64,000 nt of DNA. Origin: Novosphingobium resinovorum (GTDB lineage Bacteria; Pseudomonadota; Alphaproteobacteria; Sphingomonadales; Sphingomonadaceae). The first letter of the stretch is position 1; every line of letters starts with the position of its first letter. Both the position numbers and the translations under genes were made by a program. This document shows, in pieces, positions 41,257-49,940 of this stretch. A model generated the notes under the pieces. It was not told the DNA's origin and did not search any database. It saw only the letters and a program-made list of their open reading frames with translations. Where the stretch lies: assembly GCF_001742225.1 (NCBI RefSeq), contig NZ_CP017075.1, positions 930,001 to 994,000 of the forward strand, given 5' to 3'.

Positions 41257-41697
41257 TTAGGCGCCCGGTCGGTCCGGGTCCGCCGCCCGATCGATCTGCG
41301 CCAGCAGCGACAAAAGCGCGCGATTATCAGGCTTTAGTTCGGTCGCAATGTGACGACCGCGATATATCCGCACTTTCAGCAATCCGAAGCGCGCCCGCAC
41401 CGCGCGCTCCTCGGGTGTGACCTTTCGTTTTTCCGGCGGCTTGCCTGTCACCTTGTCCCAGGCGGCGGCAAAGCTGCCCGCGCCGGGCTTGCGACGCAGA
41501 CGATAGGCACTCTCGCGCGACAGTCCCACGCGGAGCGCCTCTGCCTCGACACCGCCGCCCTGCGCCAAGGCAGCGAGAAAGGCCGCCTGCCGCGCGGGCG
41601 TCCACCCGTCCTTGCGCGGACGCACGGGCACGGGTGCGAAGGCGGGGACACGGATATGGCGGGGGCGGTTGAGAGCGCGCGGCGGAGGCTGGTTCAT
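41257..41697 (-). CDS. Small helix-turn-helix protein
   Basis: 146 residues, basic. A Pro/Arg-rich N-terminus is followed by DGWTPARQAAFLAALAQGG then a helix-turn-helix-like segment (VEAEALRVGLSRESAYRLRRK) and AAWD. The pattern resembles small terminase-like or resolvase-like HTH proteins seen across Sphingomonadales. Function unknown. It ends 64 bases from the convergent cpaF. Confidence 0.7.
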   Translation of the reverse strand: MNQPPPRALNRPRHIRVPAFAPVPVRPRKDGWTPARQAAFLAALAQGGGVEAEALRVGLSRESAYRLRRKPGAGSFAAAWDKVTGKPPEKRKVTPEERAVRARFGLLKVRIYRGRHIATELKPDNRALLSLLAQIDRAADPDRPGA

Positions 41698-41774
41698 CCA
41701 CCACGTTAAACGTGATTGCGCGGATGTAGGAAAGCGGCCCGTAAGTGCGTAGCCTCAAGCGTGTCGTATTCCTT

Positions 41775-41861
41775 CGTCATCCCCGCGAAGGCGGGGACCC
41801 ATCTGATGCCCTTTCAACAGGACGCCTCAGGAGATGGGTTCCCACCTTCGCGGGAATGACG
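41775..41861. repeat. Intergenic inverted repeat, 'cccgcgaaggcggg' family
   Basis: Arms cgtcatccccgcgaaggcggggaccca and tgggttcccaccttcgcgggaatgacg. Same family as 24311 and 52315. It lies between the HTH gene and the end of yceI. Confidence 0.8.
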
Positions 41862-41893
41862 AGGTCTGTTCAATCAAACGAGATCACGCAGAG

Positions 41894-42502
41894 TTACTGC
41901 TTCTCGAAAGCTGCGGTGATGGCGATCTGCGTCTCGTCACTGACCAGCGGCGCGTACTTGGTGACGCCGAACTCGGTGCGCTTGATCGTGCCCACGGCAT
42001 TGAAGCCGAGCGTATAGACCTTCTTCATCGGATTGACGTTGGCCGCCTTGAAGCTCGCCTTGAGCGTCACCGGCTTGGTCACGCCGTGCAGGGTCAGATT
42101 GCCGGTGACGTCGGCGGTGCTGGCGCCGGTCTTCACCACTTTGGTCGAGACGAAGCGCATCGTCGGGTACTGGGCGGCGTCGAACCATTCGGCACCGACC
42201 AGTTCCTCATCGAGCGTCTTGTTGGTGGTGGAGACGGAAGCCACCGGAACCGAAACATCCAGCTTCGCCGAGGCCAGGTTCTTCGGATCAAGCGACAGCG
42301 TACCTGACGCGCCCGGCAGGGTGCCGAAGAACTCGCTAATGCCGAAGTGATCGACGGTGAAGCGCACCAGCGTGTGCGCACTGTCGAGCGCATAGTTGCC
42401 CGCCTGCACGGCAGCGGCATTGGTATCGGCCTGCTGCGCCACGATCGGGGCGGCAACGACGAGAGACGCAGCGGCCAGAGCCGATGCAAGATAGCGGTTC
42501 AT
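41894..42502 (-). CDS. YceI family periplasmic protein
   Basis: 202 residues. A signal peptide (about 1-22, ends VAQQ) is followed by a lipocalin-like YceI domain: YALDSAHTLVRFTVDHFGISEFFG, LTLHGVTKPVTLKA and FNAVGTIKRTEFGV. YceI proteins bind polyisoprenoids in the periplasm; some are stress- or base-induced. Lone gene. Confidence 0.92.
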   Translation of the reverse strand: MNRYLASALAAASLVVAAPIVAQQADTNAAAVQAGNYALDSAHTLVRFTVDHFGISEFFGTLPGASGTLSLDPKNLASAKLDVSVPVASVSTTNKTLDEELVGAEWFDAAQYPTMRFVSTKVVKTGASTADVTGNLTLHGVTKPVTLKASFKAANVNPMKKVYTLGFNAVGTIKRTEFGVTKYAPLVSDETQIAITAAFEKQ

Positions 42503-42594
42503 TCGAATTCTCCGAAAGGAAAGGCGGGAAAGGTCAATGCTTGCGCGTTGATCCCATTGCCGATCCCTTACGGCCAGCCCGATAAAATCGATCC

Positions 42595-42619
42595 ACTTGT
42601 TCAGGTTTGTCGAACAAGT
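42595..42619. promoter_or_regulatory. Inverted repeat upstream of yceI
   Basis: Perfect 8-bp arms ACTTGTTC (42595-42602) and GAACAAGT (42612-42619), spacer 9 bases. It sits about 93 bases upstream of the yceI start and just beyond the stop of the small membrane protein gene. Could be an operator or a short hairpin terminator without T-run. Confidence 0.3.
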
Positions 42620-42629
42620 CGGCCTAATA

Positions 42630-42836
42630 TCAACCGCCCAGCCACTCCCGCGCCGACAGGCCCAGGAGCAGCACCGCCACCATCAGCGAGAAGAAGAAGA
42701 TGGGCGTCCACGGCATGAAACCCACCCTCTCAATGTTCTTGCGGCGATGCCGCCGGTGATCGCCCAGCCAGGCAATCACCGCGACCAGCGCGGCGAGGCT
42801 GCCGCAAATGGTCATCCAATGCAGAGAATCGTCCAT
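42630..42836 (-). CDS. Small membrane protein, two transmembrane segments
   Basis: 68 residues from the ATG at 42836. Hydrophobic helices at about 8-23 and 45-62 flank a basic loop (GDHRRHRRKNIERVG), so both ends likely face the same side. Start region is GA-rich. No function recognised; similar short proteins seem conserved in sphingomonads. Confidence 0.65.
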   Translation of the reverse strand: MDDSLHWMTICGSLAALVAVIAWLGDHRRHRRKNIERVGFMPWTPIFFFSLMVAVLLLGLSAREWLGG

Positions 42837-42880
42837 GCCCCGCCTTGCCCTCGCGCGCGGCGGAGTTAAAGCGCCCTTTC

Positions 42881-43831
42881 GTGACCGCACCTTCCACTAC
42901 CATTCGCAAAGACCGCCCGATGCTGGCCATCGCCCTGCGCCTTGCCGCGATGGTAATGCTCTCGACGATGTTCATGCTGGTGAAGCTGGCGGGCGAAGCG
43001 GGCGTGTCGCTGCCCGAACTGGTGTTCTGGCGACAGGCGATGGCGGTGCCGATCATCCTCGGCTGGCTGGCGGCGACCGGCAATCTCGGCCTCCTGCGCA
43101 CCCGCCGCATGAGCAGCCACGCCATGCGCGCGACGAGCGGCACCGCCGGTCTGTGCTGCAACATCGGCGCCGCTACGCTGCTGCCCTTGCCGGTCGGCAC
43201 GACGCTCGGGTTCACGACGCCGCTGTTCGCTGTGATCATAACCGCGCTGGTCCTTCGCGAAAAGGTCGGCCCGTGGCGCTGGACGGCGGTGCTGCTGGGC
43301 TTCGTCGGCGTTCTGGTCATCGCACAGCCCGGCGGTGCGCCCGTCCCCGCGCTCGGACTGGCGGCGGGGCTTGGTGCGGGATTGATCGTCGCCGTGGTCA
43401 GCTTCCAGATCCGCGATCTCTCGCGCACCGAGGCACCGATCGCCTGCGTCTTCTGGTTCGCCTTCTACGGCTCGCTGTTCGCGGCGATCCTGCTGCCGCT
43501 CTATGGCACGGCGCACGGGACTTACGAATGGCTGCTGCTCGTTGCAATCGGGCTTGCGGGGACACTGGCGCAGTTCCTCATCACCTCGGCCCTGCGCCTG
43601 GGACAAGTCGCGACGGTGGTGGTGATGGACTACACCGCGCTGATCTGGGCTACACTCTACGGCTGGACGATCTGGGGACATGTGCCCTCGGCGGCGATGT
43701 GGCTGGGCGCGCCGATCATCGTCGCGGCTGGCCTGATCATCACCTCGCGCGAGCATTTCCTCGCACGGCGTGTCTCGCCCACCTCAGCCATCGACGAAAG
43801 CGTTACGGAAGAGGCTGCTCAGGGAACCTGA
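42881..43831 (+). CDS. EamA/DMT family transporter
   Basis: 316 residues from a GTG at 42881; an ATG at 42920 is an alternative and no start has a good ribosome site. About ten hydrophobic helices form two EamA repeats, with the second starting near residue 160. Typical DMT signals include FWRQAMAVP, LVLREKVGPWRW and FLITSALRLGQVATVVVMDYTALIWA. Likely an inner-membrane metabolite exporter; substrate unknown. Confidence 0.85.
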   Translation: MTAPSTTIRKDRPMLAIALRLAAMVMLSTMFMLVKLAGEAGVSLPELVFWRQAMAVPIILGWLAATGNLGLLRTRRMSSHAMRATSGTAGLCCNIGAATLLPLPVGTTLGFTTPLFAVIITALVLREKVGPWRWTAVLLGFVGVLVIAQPGGAPVPALGLAAGLGAGLIVAVVSFQIRDLSRTEAPIACVFWFAFYGSLFAAILLPLYGTAHGTYEWLLLVAIGLAGTLAQFLITSALRLGQVATVVVMDYTALIWATLYGWTIWGHVPSAAMWLGAPIIVAAGLIITSREHFLARRVSPTSAIDESVTEEAAQGT

Positions 43832-43901
43832 CCTGCCTATGTGTGTTCACCCCGATGCGCGGCGTGGCAGCACCCGTCGCACCGGAAAAAGGAACACCAA
43901 A

Positions 43902-44033
43902 ATGGTCAAGAAGCTCGTACTCGCCCTCGTCGCGGGCGGCATCGTTTTCTCCGCCGCCGCTTGCAACACCGTCAAGGGTGCAGGCCGCGACGTGGAGTCG
44001 GTCGGCAAGGCCGGCGAAGACGCCATCAAGTAA
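43902..44033 (+). CDS. Entericidin-like lipoprotein, copy 1
   Basis: 43 residues. Basic start MVKK, hydrophobic core, lipobox SAAAC, then NTVKGAGRDVESVGKAGEDAIK. This is the entericidin A/B pattern: very small cell-envelope lipoproteins with a TVKGxGxD motif. A GGAACACCAAA region precedes the ATG. It lies 70 bases after the transporter and 120 bases before the second copy. Confidence 0.88.
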   Translation: MVKKLVLALVAGGIVFSAAACNTVKGAGRDVESVGKAGEDAIK

Positions 44034-44153
44034 CGTGCTCTGCAGGCAGGTTCCAAGCCACCGACCGGAGCCTGCCTGCATCCGTCTCACGAACGCTTTT
44101 CTTGACACGTTTCCTGCGCTAATCGCCGCAGACAACGAAGGAAAATGCGTTCG

Positions 44154-44285
44154 ATGACCAGCAAGATTCTCGCCACCATCATCCTTGGCGGCGTACTTTT
44201 CACCGCCACCGCCTGCAACACCGTCAAGGGCCTGGGCCGCGACATCGAGTCGGTCGGTCAGGCGGGATCGAACGCCATAAACTGA
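44154..44285 (+). CDS. Entericidin-like lipoprotein, copy 2
   Basis: 43 residues from the ATG at 44154 (an ATG at 44145 is in frame and possible). Hydrophobic signal, lipobox TATAC, then NTVKGLGRDIESVGQAGSNAIN, nearly the same mature part as copy 1. The AAGGAAAA site lies upstream. The pair probably arose by tandem duplication; whether the two act as toxin and antitoxin, like EcnB and EcnA in E. coli, cannot be read from the sequence. Confidence 0.85.
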   Translation: MTSKILATIILGGVLFTATACNTVKGLGRDIESVGQAGSNAIN

Positions 44286-44290
44286 GCGCC

Positions 44291-44833
44291 TCAGGCGTCG
44301 AAGACGTGGTTTGCCACCATGTCTCGCGCCCGCAGCCAGAGCACTAGCCGGAGCGCCACGATCATCCCGAGCGCGAAGCCCAGCGTCGCATCCATCATCA
44401 ATAACGCGTTGCCGACCGGATGACCGGGGTGTGCCGCGTTCTGCATTCCGCCGCCCTGAAACCCGCTGGGCAGCAGGAACCGCCGCGCGAGGAAAACCGC
44501 GACGATCAGCAGGATCGCCAGCGGCGACTGGCGCATCATCACGCGCGCCTTCTCGCCCTCACCGTCGATATGCAGGTGCATCAGCCGCGCCCGCTGCGCG
44601 CCGATTGCGCCGCCGACGATCACGCCGGTCGCCAGGCATAGCCAGCCCAGCCCGCTCGGCGGCATGCCCGCAAGCGCCAGCGACACCGCCAGCACCACGA
44701 TCACCGGCATGATCCACAACAGGGGAAGGCGCAGCGGCCTGGCCTTCTTCATCCGCATCATGCGCAGCGCCATGATGCCGACGAAAATCGCCAGCGGCAG
44801 ATACGTGACGAGGCCGCGTCCACCCTCCCCCAT
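44291..44833 (-). CDS. DUF1453 / CcdC-like membrane protein
   Basis: 180 residues from the ATG at 44833, 3 bases after the gcvPB stop with GGAGGAAG upstream. About five hydrophobic helices (residues about 8-25, 35-55, 60-80, 105-120, 140-165) and short basic loops with MMRMKKARPLRLPLLW. The pattern fits the DUF1453 family. Probably co-transcribed at the end of the gcv operon, but without an obvious link to glycine metabolism. Confidence 0.7.
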   Translation of the reverse strand: MGEGGRGLVTYLPLAIFVGIMALRMMRMKKARPLRLPLLWIMPVIVVLAVSLALAGMPPSGLGWLCLATGVIVGGAIGAQRARLMHLHIDGEGEKARVMMRQSPLAILLIVAVFLARRFLLPSGFQGGGMQNAAHPGHPVGNALLMMDATLGFALGMIVALRLVLWLRARDMVANHVFDA

Positions 44834-44838
44834 CTGTG

Positions 44839-46437
44839 TCAGCTTCCTCCGATTTCACTCAGCGAGGGCGTGCCGGGAACACCGGGTTCACCCTGCCATA
44901 CGAGCACAGGCTTGCGCGCGGCGAGCGTTTCGTCAAGCCGCCTGCGCGGCGCGAAGTGCGGTGCGGAGTGCAGGCTTTCGTCGCCCGCCTTTGCTCGCTC
45001 GGCGAGGCTGCGCAGCGAGGCGATGAAGCGATCGAGGCCCGCCTTGCTCTCGGTCTCGGTCGGCTCGACCAGCATCGCGCCCTTGACCACCAGCGGGAAG
45101 TAGACCGTCATCGGGTGGAAGCCCTCGTCGATCAGGCCCTTGGCGATGTCGAGCGTCGAGAAGCCCTCGGCCAGCCCGGCGTCGCTGAACAGCGCCTCGT
45201 GCATGCACGGGCCGCTGTCCGCGAAGGGCGCAGGCAGCAGATCCTCGCACGAACGCAGCACATAGTTGGCGTTGAGCACCGCGTCCTCGGCCACCGTGCG
45301 CAGACCGTCCGCGCCGTGGCTGAGGATGTAGGTCAGCGCGCGGGTGAACATGCCCATCTGGCCGTGGAAGGCGACCATGCGGCCGAACGCCTGCGCGTGG
45401 CCCTCGGCGGCGTTCTCCTCCTCGACGAGGTGGATCGAGCCATCTGCTCCGCGCGTCACGAAGGGCAGCGGCGCGAAGGGCGCCAGCGCTTCGGACAGCA
45501 CCACCGGCCCGGCACCCGGACCACCGCCGCCATGCGGGGTGGAGAAGGTCTTGTGCAGGTTGATGTGCATGGCATCGACGCCGAGGTCACCCGGGCGCAC
45601 CTTGCCGACGATGGCGTTGAAGTTCGCACCGTCGCAATAGACATAGCCGCCTGCCGCATGGACCGCATCGGCGATCTCGCGCATGTCGGGCTCGAACAGG
45701 CCGCAGGTGTTGGGGTTGGTGATCATCACGCCCGCGACGTTGGGGCCAAGCTTGGCCTTGAGCGCCGCCACGTCCACGCGGCCCGCCGGGGTCGCGGGGA
45801 TCGATTCCACCTTGAACCCCGCGAAGGCGGCGGTGGCGGGGTTGGTGCCGTGGGCGCTCTCGGGCACCAGCACGACGTCACGCGCCTCGCCGCGCGCGTC
45901 CAAAGCGGCACGGATGCAGAGCAACCCGCACAGTTCGCCATGCGCGCCCGCCTTGGGGCTCATCGCCACCGAGGCCATGCCGGTCAGCGTGATGAGCCAG
46001 TCGGCCAGCTGCTCGATGACTTCGAGGGCGCCCTGCACCGTCGTCTGCGGCTGCATCGGGTGAACGTCGGCGAAGCCCGGCAGGCGGGCCATCTTCTCGT
46101 TCAGGCGCGGGTTGTGCTTCATCGTGCACGAACCGAGCGGGAACGGCCCAAGGTCGATCGCGTAGTTCTGGCGCGACAGGCGGGTGTAGTGGCGCACGGT
46201 CTCCGGCTCGGTCAGGCCCGGCAGCGCGGGCGCGGACTTGCGCAGGAACTTGCTCAGGCCCGCAACGGGAGCACGGCTCGGCTCGTCGATATCGACGCCG
46301 CACTTGTCGGCGCTGCCCAGCTCGAAGCTCAGAGCTTCTTCGAGCATCAGGCCGTAATCGCCTGACGAGGTTGCGAACTTTGCTTCGCCGGCTCCACCCA
46401 TGGACGGGCGCCAGCCGGATGCGTTGGGGGCGTTCAT
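44839..46437 (-). CDS. gcvPB: Glycine dehydrogenase (decarboxylating), subunit 2
   Basis: 532 residues. The PLP-binding Lys lies in [17 protein letters not shown]; other family marks are [10 protein letters not shown] and [14 protein letters not shown]. With GcvPA it forms the P-protein that decarboxylates glycine and passes the aminomethyl group to lipoyl-GcvH. Split P-protein is common in bacteria. The start overlaps the gcvPA stop by four bases. Confidence 0.96.
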   Translation of the reverse strand: MNAPNASGWRPSMGGAGEAKFATSSGDYGLMLEEALSFELGSADKCGVDIDEPSRAPVAGLSKFLRKSAPALPGLTEPETVRHYTRLSRQNYAIDLGPFPLGSCTMKHNPRLNEKMARLPGFADVHPMQPQTTVQGALEVIEQLADWLITLTGMASVAMSPKAGAHGELCGLLCIRAALDARGEARDVVLVPESAHGTNPATAAFAGFKVESIPATPAGRVDVAALKAKLGPNVAGVMITNPNTCGLFEPDMREIADAVHAAGGYVYCDGANFNAIVGKVRPGDLGVDAMHINLHKTFSTPHGGGGPGAGPVVLSEALAPFAPLPFVTRGADGSIHLVEEENAAEGHAQAFGRMVAFHGQMGMFTRALTYILSHGADGLRTVAEDAVLNANYVLRSCEDLLPAPFADSGPCMHEALFSDAGLAEGFSTLDIAKGLIDEGFHPMTVYFPLVVKGAMLVEPTETESKAGLDRFIASLRSLAERAKAGDESLHSAPHFAPRRRLDETLAARKPVLVWQGEPGVPGTPSLSEIGGS

Positions 46438-47804
46438 GCGCTCGCTCCTGCAAGAACGGCTTCCAGCGCGGTGGCGAAAGCCTCGATGTCTTCGTCGGTG
46501 GTGGTTTCGGTCGCGGCGACCAGGAGCCCGTTGTGGAGGCCATCGGCCACCGGGAACAGGCGACCCAGCGACACGCCGCCGAGCACCTGACGGTCGGCCA
46601 GTTCGCGCACCACTTCGCGCGCATCGCGCGGCAGGATCACCGTCGCCTCATTGAAGTAGGCGGTGTTGAGGATCGTGACGCCCGGAACCTTGGCAAGACG
46701 CTCGAAGGTCTGCTGCGCGCGGGCGTGATTCACAGCGGCGAGACGGGCCAGGCCCTCACCGCCCAGCAGGGTCAGATGAATACTGAAGGCCAGCGCGCAA
46801 AGCCCTGAATTAGTACAGATATTGCTCGTCGCCTTCTCGCGGCGAATATGCTGCTCGCGGGTCGAGAGCGTCAGCACGAAGCCGCGCTTGCCCTCGGCGT
46901 CGACGGTCTGGCCGCAAAGGCGTCCCGGCATTTGGCGCACGAACTTCTCGCGGCATCCGAAAAGGCCGAGGTAGGGACCGCCGAACTGGAGGCCGACGCC
47001 CAGCGACTGCCCCTCACCCACGACGATGTCGGCACCCAGCGTACCCGGTGCTTCGATCAGGCCGAGCGCCACCGGCTCGGTGACGACGGCGATGACCAGT
47101 GCGCCCACGGCATGCGCGGCCTCGGAAATCGCCGCGAGATCGGGGATGCGCCCCATGACGTCGGGGTACTGGACGACGACGCACGAGGTCGTCGCGTCGA
47201 TCGCCGCGATCACGGCGGCGTCATCGGGATCGGCAGTCAGTTCGGGAGCGAGGCTGACAATGTCGTCCTTGGTGAACTTCGCCATGGTGCGCACGACTTC
47301 GCCGTAATGCGGGTGCAGGCCGCCCGACAGGACGCTGCGACCCTTGCGGGTGATGCGCGCGGCCATCAGGATCGCTTCCCAGCACGCGGTCGAGCCGTCG
47401 TACATCGAGGCATTGGCGATGTCGGTGCCGAACAGGCGCGCCACCTGCGTCTGGAACTCGAACAGCACCTGCAGCGTGCCTTGCGCGATTTCCGGCTGGT
47501 AGGGCGTGTAGGCGGTCAGGAACTCGCCGCGCTGGATCAGGTGATCGACCGAGGCCGGAACGTGATGGCGATAGGCACCGGCGCCGAGGAAGAACGGCGC
47601 GGAACCCGCGCTCAGGTTCTTCGCGGCGAGCGCGGACATGTGGCGCTCGACGGCCATTTCGCTGGCGTGAGCGGGCAGGCCCTCGATGGGACCGGCAAGC
47701 CGGGCCTCGGCGGGCACGTCGATGAACAGGTCATCGACCGTGGCGGCGCCGATGGTCTCCAGCATGGAGGCGCGGTCGGCCGGGGTCAGGGGAAGGTAGC
47801 GCAT
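46434..47804 (-). CDS. gcvPA: Glycine dehydrogenase (decarboxylating), subunit 1
   Basis: 456 residues from the ATG at 47804 ([11 protein letters not shown]); a longer frame exists only because the upstream repeat happens to be open. Typical segments: [51 protein letters not shown], and [19 protein letters not shown]. It pairs with GcvPB. A 133-base repeat separates it from gcvH. Confidence 0.96.
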   Translation of the reverse strand: MRYLPLTPADRASMLETIGAATVDDLFIDVPAEARLAGPIEGLPAHASEMAVERHMSALAAKNLSAGSAPFFLGAGAYRHHVPASVDHLIQRGEFLTAYTPYQPEIAQGTLQVLFEFQTQVARLFGTDIANASMYDGSTACWEAILMAARITRKGRSVLSGGLHPHYGEVVRTMAKFTKDDIVSLAPELTADPDDAAVIAAIDATTSCVVVQYPDVMGRIPDLAAISEAAHAVGALVIAVVTEPVALGLIEAPGTLGADIVVGEGQSLGVGLQFGGPYLGLFGCREKFVRQMPGRLCGQTVDAEGKRGFVLTLSTREQHIRREKATSNICTNSGLCALAFSIHLTLLGGEGLARLAAVNHARAQQTFERLAKVPGVTILNTAYFNEATVILPRDAREVVRELADRQVLGGVSLGRLFPVADGLHNGLLVAATETTTDEDIEAFATALEAVLAGASA

Positions 47805-47822
47805 GAGGTTCCTACTTCGTTG

Positions 47823-47955
47823 TCCTCCCCGCAAGCGGGGAGGTGGCAGACCGGAGGTCTGACGGAGGGAATTCACGGCCTGACGCAAACCTTGCGCGGC
47901 GCGGCGAGTCCCCTCCACCGCCTTCGGCGGTCCCCCTCCCCGTACCGGGGAGGAC
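47823..47955. repeat. Inverted repeat inside the gcv operon
   Basis: Outer arms cctccccgcaagcggggagg and cctccccgtaccggggagg are themselves palindromic, with inner palindromes (accggaggtct; accgccttcggcggt) between. It sits between gcvH and gcvPA. Related short palindromes occur at 18801 and 26601. Confidence 0.8.
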
Positions 47956-47962
47956 AAGGCAA

Positions 47963-48334
47963 TCAGAGGCTGTCGACGTAGCTCTTGTACGCGGCCTCAT
48001 CCATCAGCGTGCCGAGTTCGGCGGCGTCGGAGAGGGTCACGCGGAACAGCCAGCCGCCGGTTTCGGCTTCGGTGTTCACCAGTTCGGGCTGATCGACCAG
48101 CGCTTCGTTGACGGCGGCGATCGTGCCGGAAACCGGGGTGTAGACGTCAGACGCGGCCTTCACCGAATCGACCACCGACACGGAATCGCCCTTGCTGACG
48201 CTGGCGCCTTCGGCGGGAACTTCGACGAAGGTGATGTCGCCGAGCTGGCCCTGGGCGTAGTCGGTGATGCCGACGGTGCCGAGGTCACCTTCGACTTCGA
48301 TCCACTCATGGTCTTCGGAGAAATAGCGGGTCAT
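47963..48334 (-). CDS. gcvH: Glycine cleavage system H protein
   Basis: 123 residues, standard length. The lipoyl-accepting Lys lies in [12 protein letters not shown] near residue 59. Other marks are [20 protein letters not shown] and [11 protein letters not shown]. It shuttles the aminomethyl group between P, T and L proteins and needs LipA-made lipoate. It follows gcvT after 11 bases. Confidence 0.97.
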   Translation of the reverse strand: MTRYFSEDHEWIEVEGDLGTVGITDYAQGQLGDITFVEVPAEGASVSKGDSVSVVDSVKAASDVYTPVSGTIAAVNEALVDQPELVNTEAETGGWLFRVTLSDAAELGTLMDEAAYKSYVDSL

Positions 48335-48345
48335 GGGAAAGCTCC

Positions 48346-49500
48346 TCAGCGGTGATAGCGGTGGGGGACGAAGGGCATCGCCGCGACCTTGGCCGGCAGC
48401 TGCTTGCCCCGCATCTCGATGGTAAGCGCGGTGCCCTCGGCAGTGAGGGCGGTATCGACGTAAGCCATGGCGATCGGCTGCTGCAGCGATGGCGAGAAAC
48501 CACCTGAAGTGACAATGCCAACTTCCTGATCACCGGAGAAAACCTTGGCGCCTTCACGGGCAGCCATACGGCCTTCGATGACAAGACCGATGCGCTTGCG
48601 CGCGGTGCCCTCGGCGAAGTCCTTCAGCACGCGGTCCGAACCGGGGAAGCCGCCTTCGGTGCGGCGGCGCTTGTTGACGGCGAACTTGAGGTCGGCGTCG
48701 ATCACGCTGGTCTCGGGCGAAAGGTCATGGCCGTAAAGTGGCAGGCCCGCTTCCAGACGCAGGCTGTCGCGCGCACCGAGACCGATCGGCTTCACCTCGG
48801 GCTCACCGCAGAGCAGGTCGGCGACCATGGCGGCAGATTCGCCGGGGATGGCGATCTCGAAACCGTCCTCGCCGGTATAGCCCGAACGGCTGATCCAGGC
48901 ATCGACGCCGCCGAGCGTGAACTGCCCGCCCTTCATGAAGGTCAGCGCAGAGAGCGGATATTCGCTCTTGGCATGACGCTCAAGCGCGGCGAAGGCCTTG
49001 GGCCCCTGCAACGCGAGCAGCGCGTTGTCTTCCAGATGGTTGATGGTCACGTCATCGGGCAGCAGTTCGCGCAAGGTGCCGATGTCGTCCCACTTGGTGG
49101 CGCCGTTGACGACGAGGTAGAAGCCCGTCTTCCAGCGCGTGACCATGAGATCGTCGAGGATGCCGCCTTCTTCGTCCAGCAACAGCGAGTAGCGCGGCGC
49201 GCCGATCTTCAGCGTGGCGAGGTCAATCGGCAGCGCGGCTTCGAGCGCGGCCTCCACGGCGGGGGTGATGCCGTCGTCCGAAGAGACGTAGACCTGCCCC
49301 ATGTGGCTGACGTCGAACAGGCCGGCGTTCTCGCGGGTCCAGAGGTGCTCGGCCATGATGCCCTCGTACTGGACGGGCATGTGGTAGCCGGCGAACTCGA
49401 CCATGCGGCCGCCCTTCCCGCGATGCCAGGCATCGAGCGGCAGGGTCAGGATCTCGATCGGCTCGAGGCCGTCTTCATCGGTAACTGGGTATTCGCTCAA
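48346..49500 (-). CDS. gcvT: Glycine cleavage system T protein (aminomethyltransferase)
   Basis: 384 residues from a TTG at 49500 with GGAG 7 bases upstream. Longer GTG options at 49518 and 49551 exist, but the 49551 codon is inside the conserved 3' end of the riboswitch, so it is unlikely. Family features: MVEFAGYHMPVQYEG, FDVSHMGQ, RSGYTGEDGFEI and GLGARDSLRLEAGLPLYGHD. It transfers the methylene group to THF and releases ammonia. First gene of gcvT-gcvH-gcvPA-gcvPB. Confidence 0.95.
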   Translation of the reverse strand: MSEYPVTDEDGLEPIEILTLPLDAWHRGKGGRMVEFAGYHMPVQYEGIMAEHLWTRENAGLFDVSHMGQVYVSSDDGITPAVEAALEAALPIDLATLKIGAPRYSLLLDEEGGILDDLMVTRWKTGFYLVVNGATKWDDIGTLRELLPDDVTINHLEDNALLALQGPKAFAALERHAKSEYPLSALTFMKGGQFTLGGVDAWISRSGYTGEDGFEIAIPGESAAMVADLLCGEPEVKPIGLGARDSLRLEAGLPLYGHDLSPETSVIDADLKFAVNKRRRTEGGFPGSDRVLKDFAEGTARKRIGLVIEGRMAAREGAKVFSGDQEVGIVTSGGFSPSLQQPIAMAYVDTALTAEGTALTIEMRGKQLPAKVAAMPFVPHRYHR

Positions 49501-49545
49501 GACACGACTCCGCGACACATGGCACACCGTTTCAGGTGCCCCCTC

Positions 49546-49755
49546 TGTCACGGAAGCCTGAGAGCTTCCCCGGCGTCATCCGCAAAGGGATGGACCGAGT
49601 TACACCGTCGGCGGCCACGACCGATAACGGCGGGGCACTTTCCAGAGGCTCGCTGTAGACGCTGCGCGGTCCTTTTGCCTGAGAGATTCCGGGGCGGTTG
49701 CTCCTTCGGCGCCTCTTTCCCGACGAATCGGTCCAAGGTCTCTCCCGCGCGTGTC
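49546..49755 (-). promoter_or_regulatory. Tandem glycine riboswitch
   Basis: On the minus strand two glycine aptamers follow each other. Aptamer 1 (about 49755-49667): GCGGGAGAGACC, GGCGCCGAAGGAGCAA, then AATCTCTCAGGCAAAAGGACCGC. Aptamer 2 (about 49660-49546): CTCTGGAAAGTGCC, a long P3 arm, GACGCCGGGGAAGCTCTCAGG, ending CCGTGACAGAGGGGGC. The core purine-rich segments and CTCTCAGGCA motifs are diagnostic. Glycine binding should turn on gcvT expression, as known for this class. Confidence 0.95.
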
Positions 49756-49826
49756 AGCGAGTGCCTTGAGCCTTGGGTGACGGGCCGGGCTAAGTCAACG
49801 CAAGGTTTGGCGAATGTGCGGGAAAA

Positions 49827-49940
49827 CGTCGTCCCGGACCTGATCCGGGGCCAGTGGCTTTCTTCAGGCCAACTCCGTCGGCAACGCGCCATGTGAGTTG
49901 GGCCGTTCTCCGGCAGCGGCCCCGGCTTCAATCCGGGCCG
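49827..49940. repeat. Intergenic inverted repeat, 'gtcccggac' family, overlapping a gene end
   Basis: Arms cgtcgtcccggacctgatccggggccag and gcggccccggcttcaatccgggccg, same family as 16493-16616. The right-hand three quarters lie inside the 3' end of the oxidoreductase frame at 49864-50610. Confidence 0.75.
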
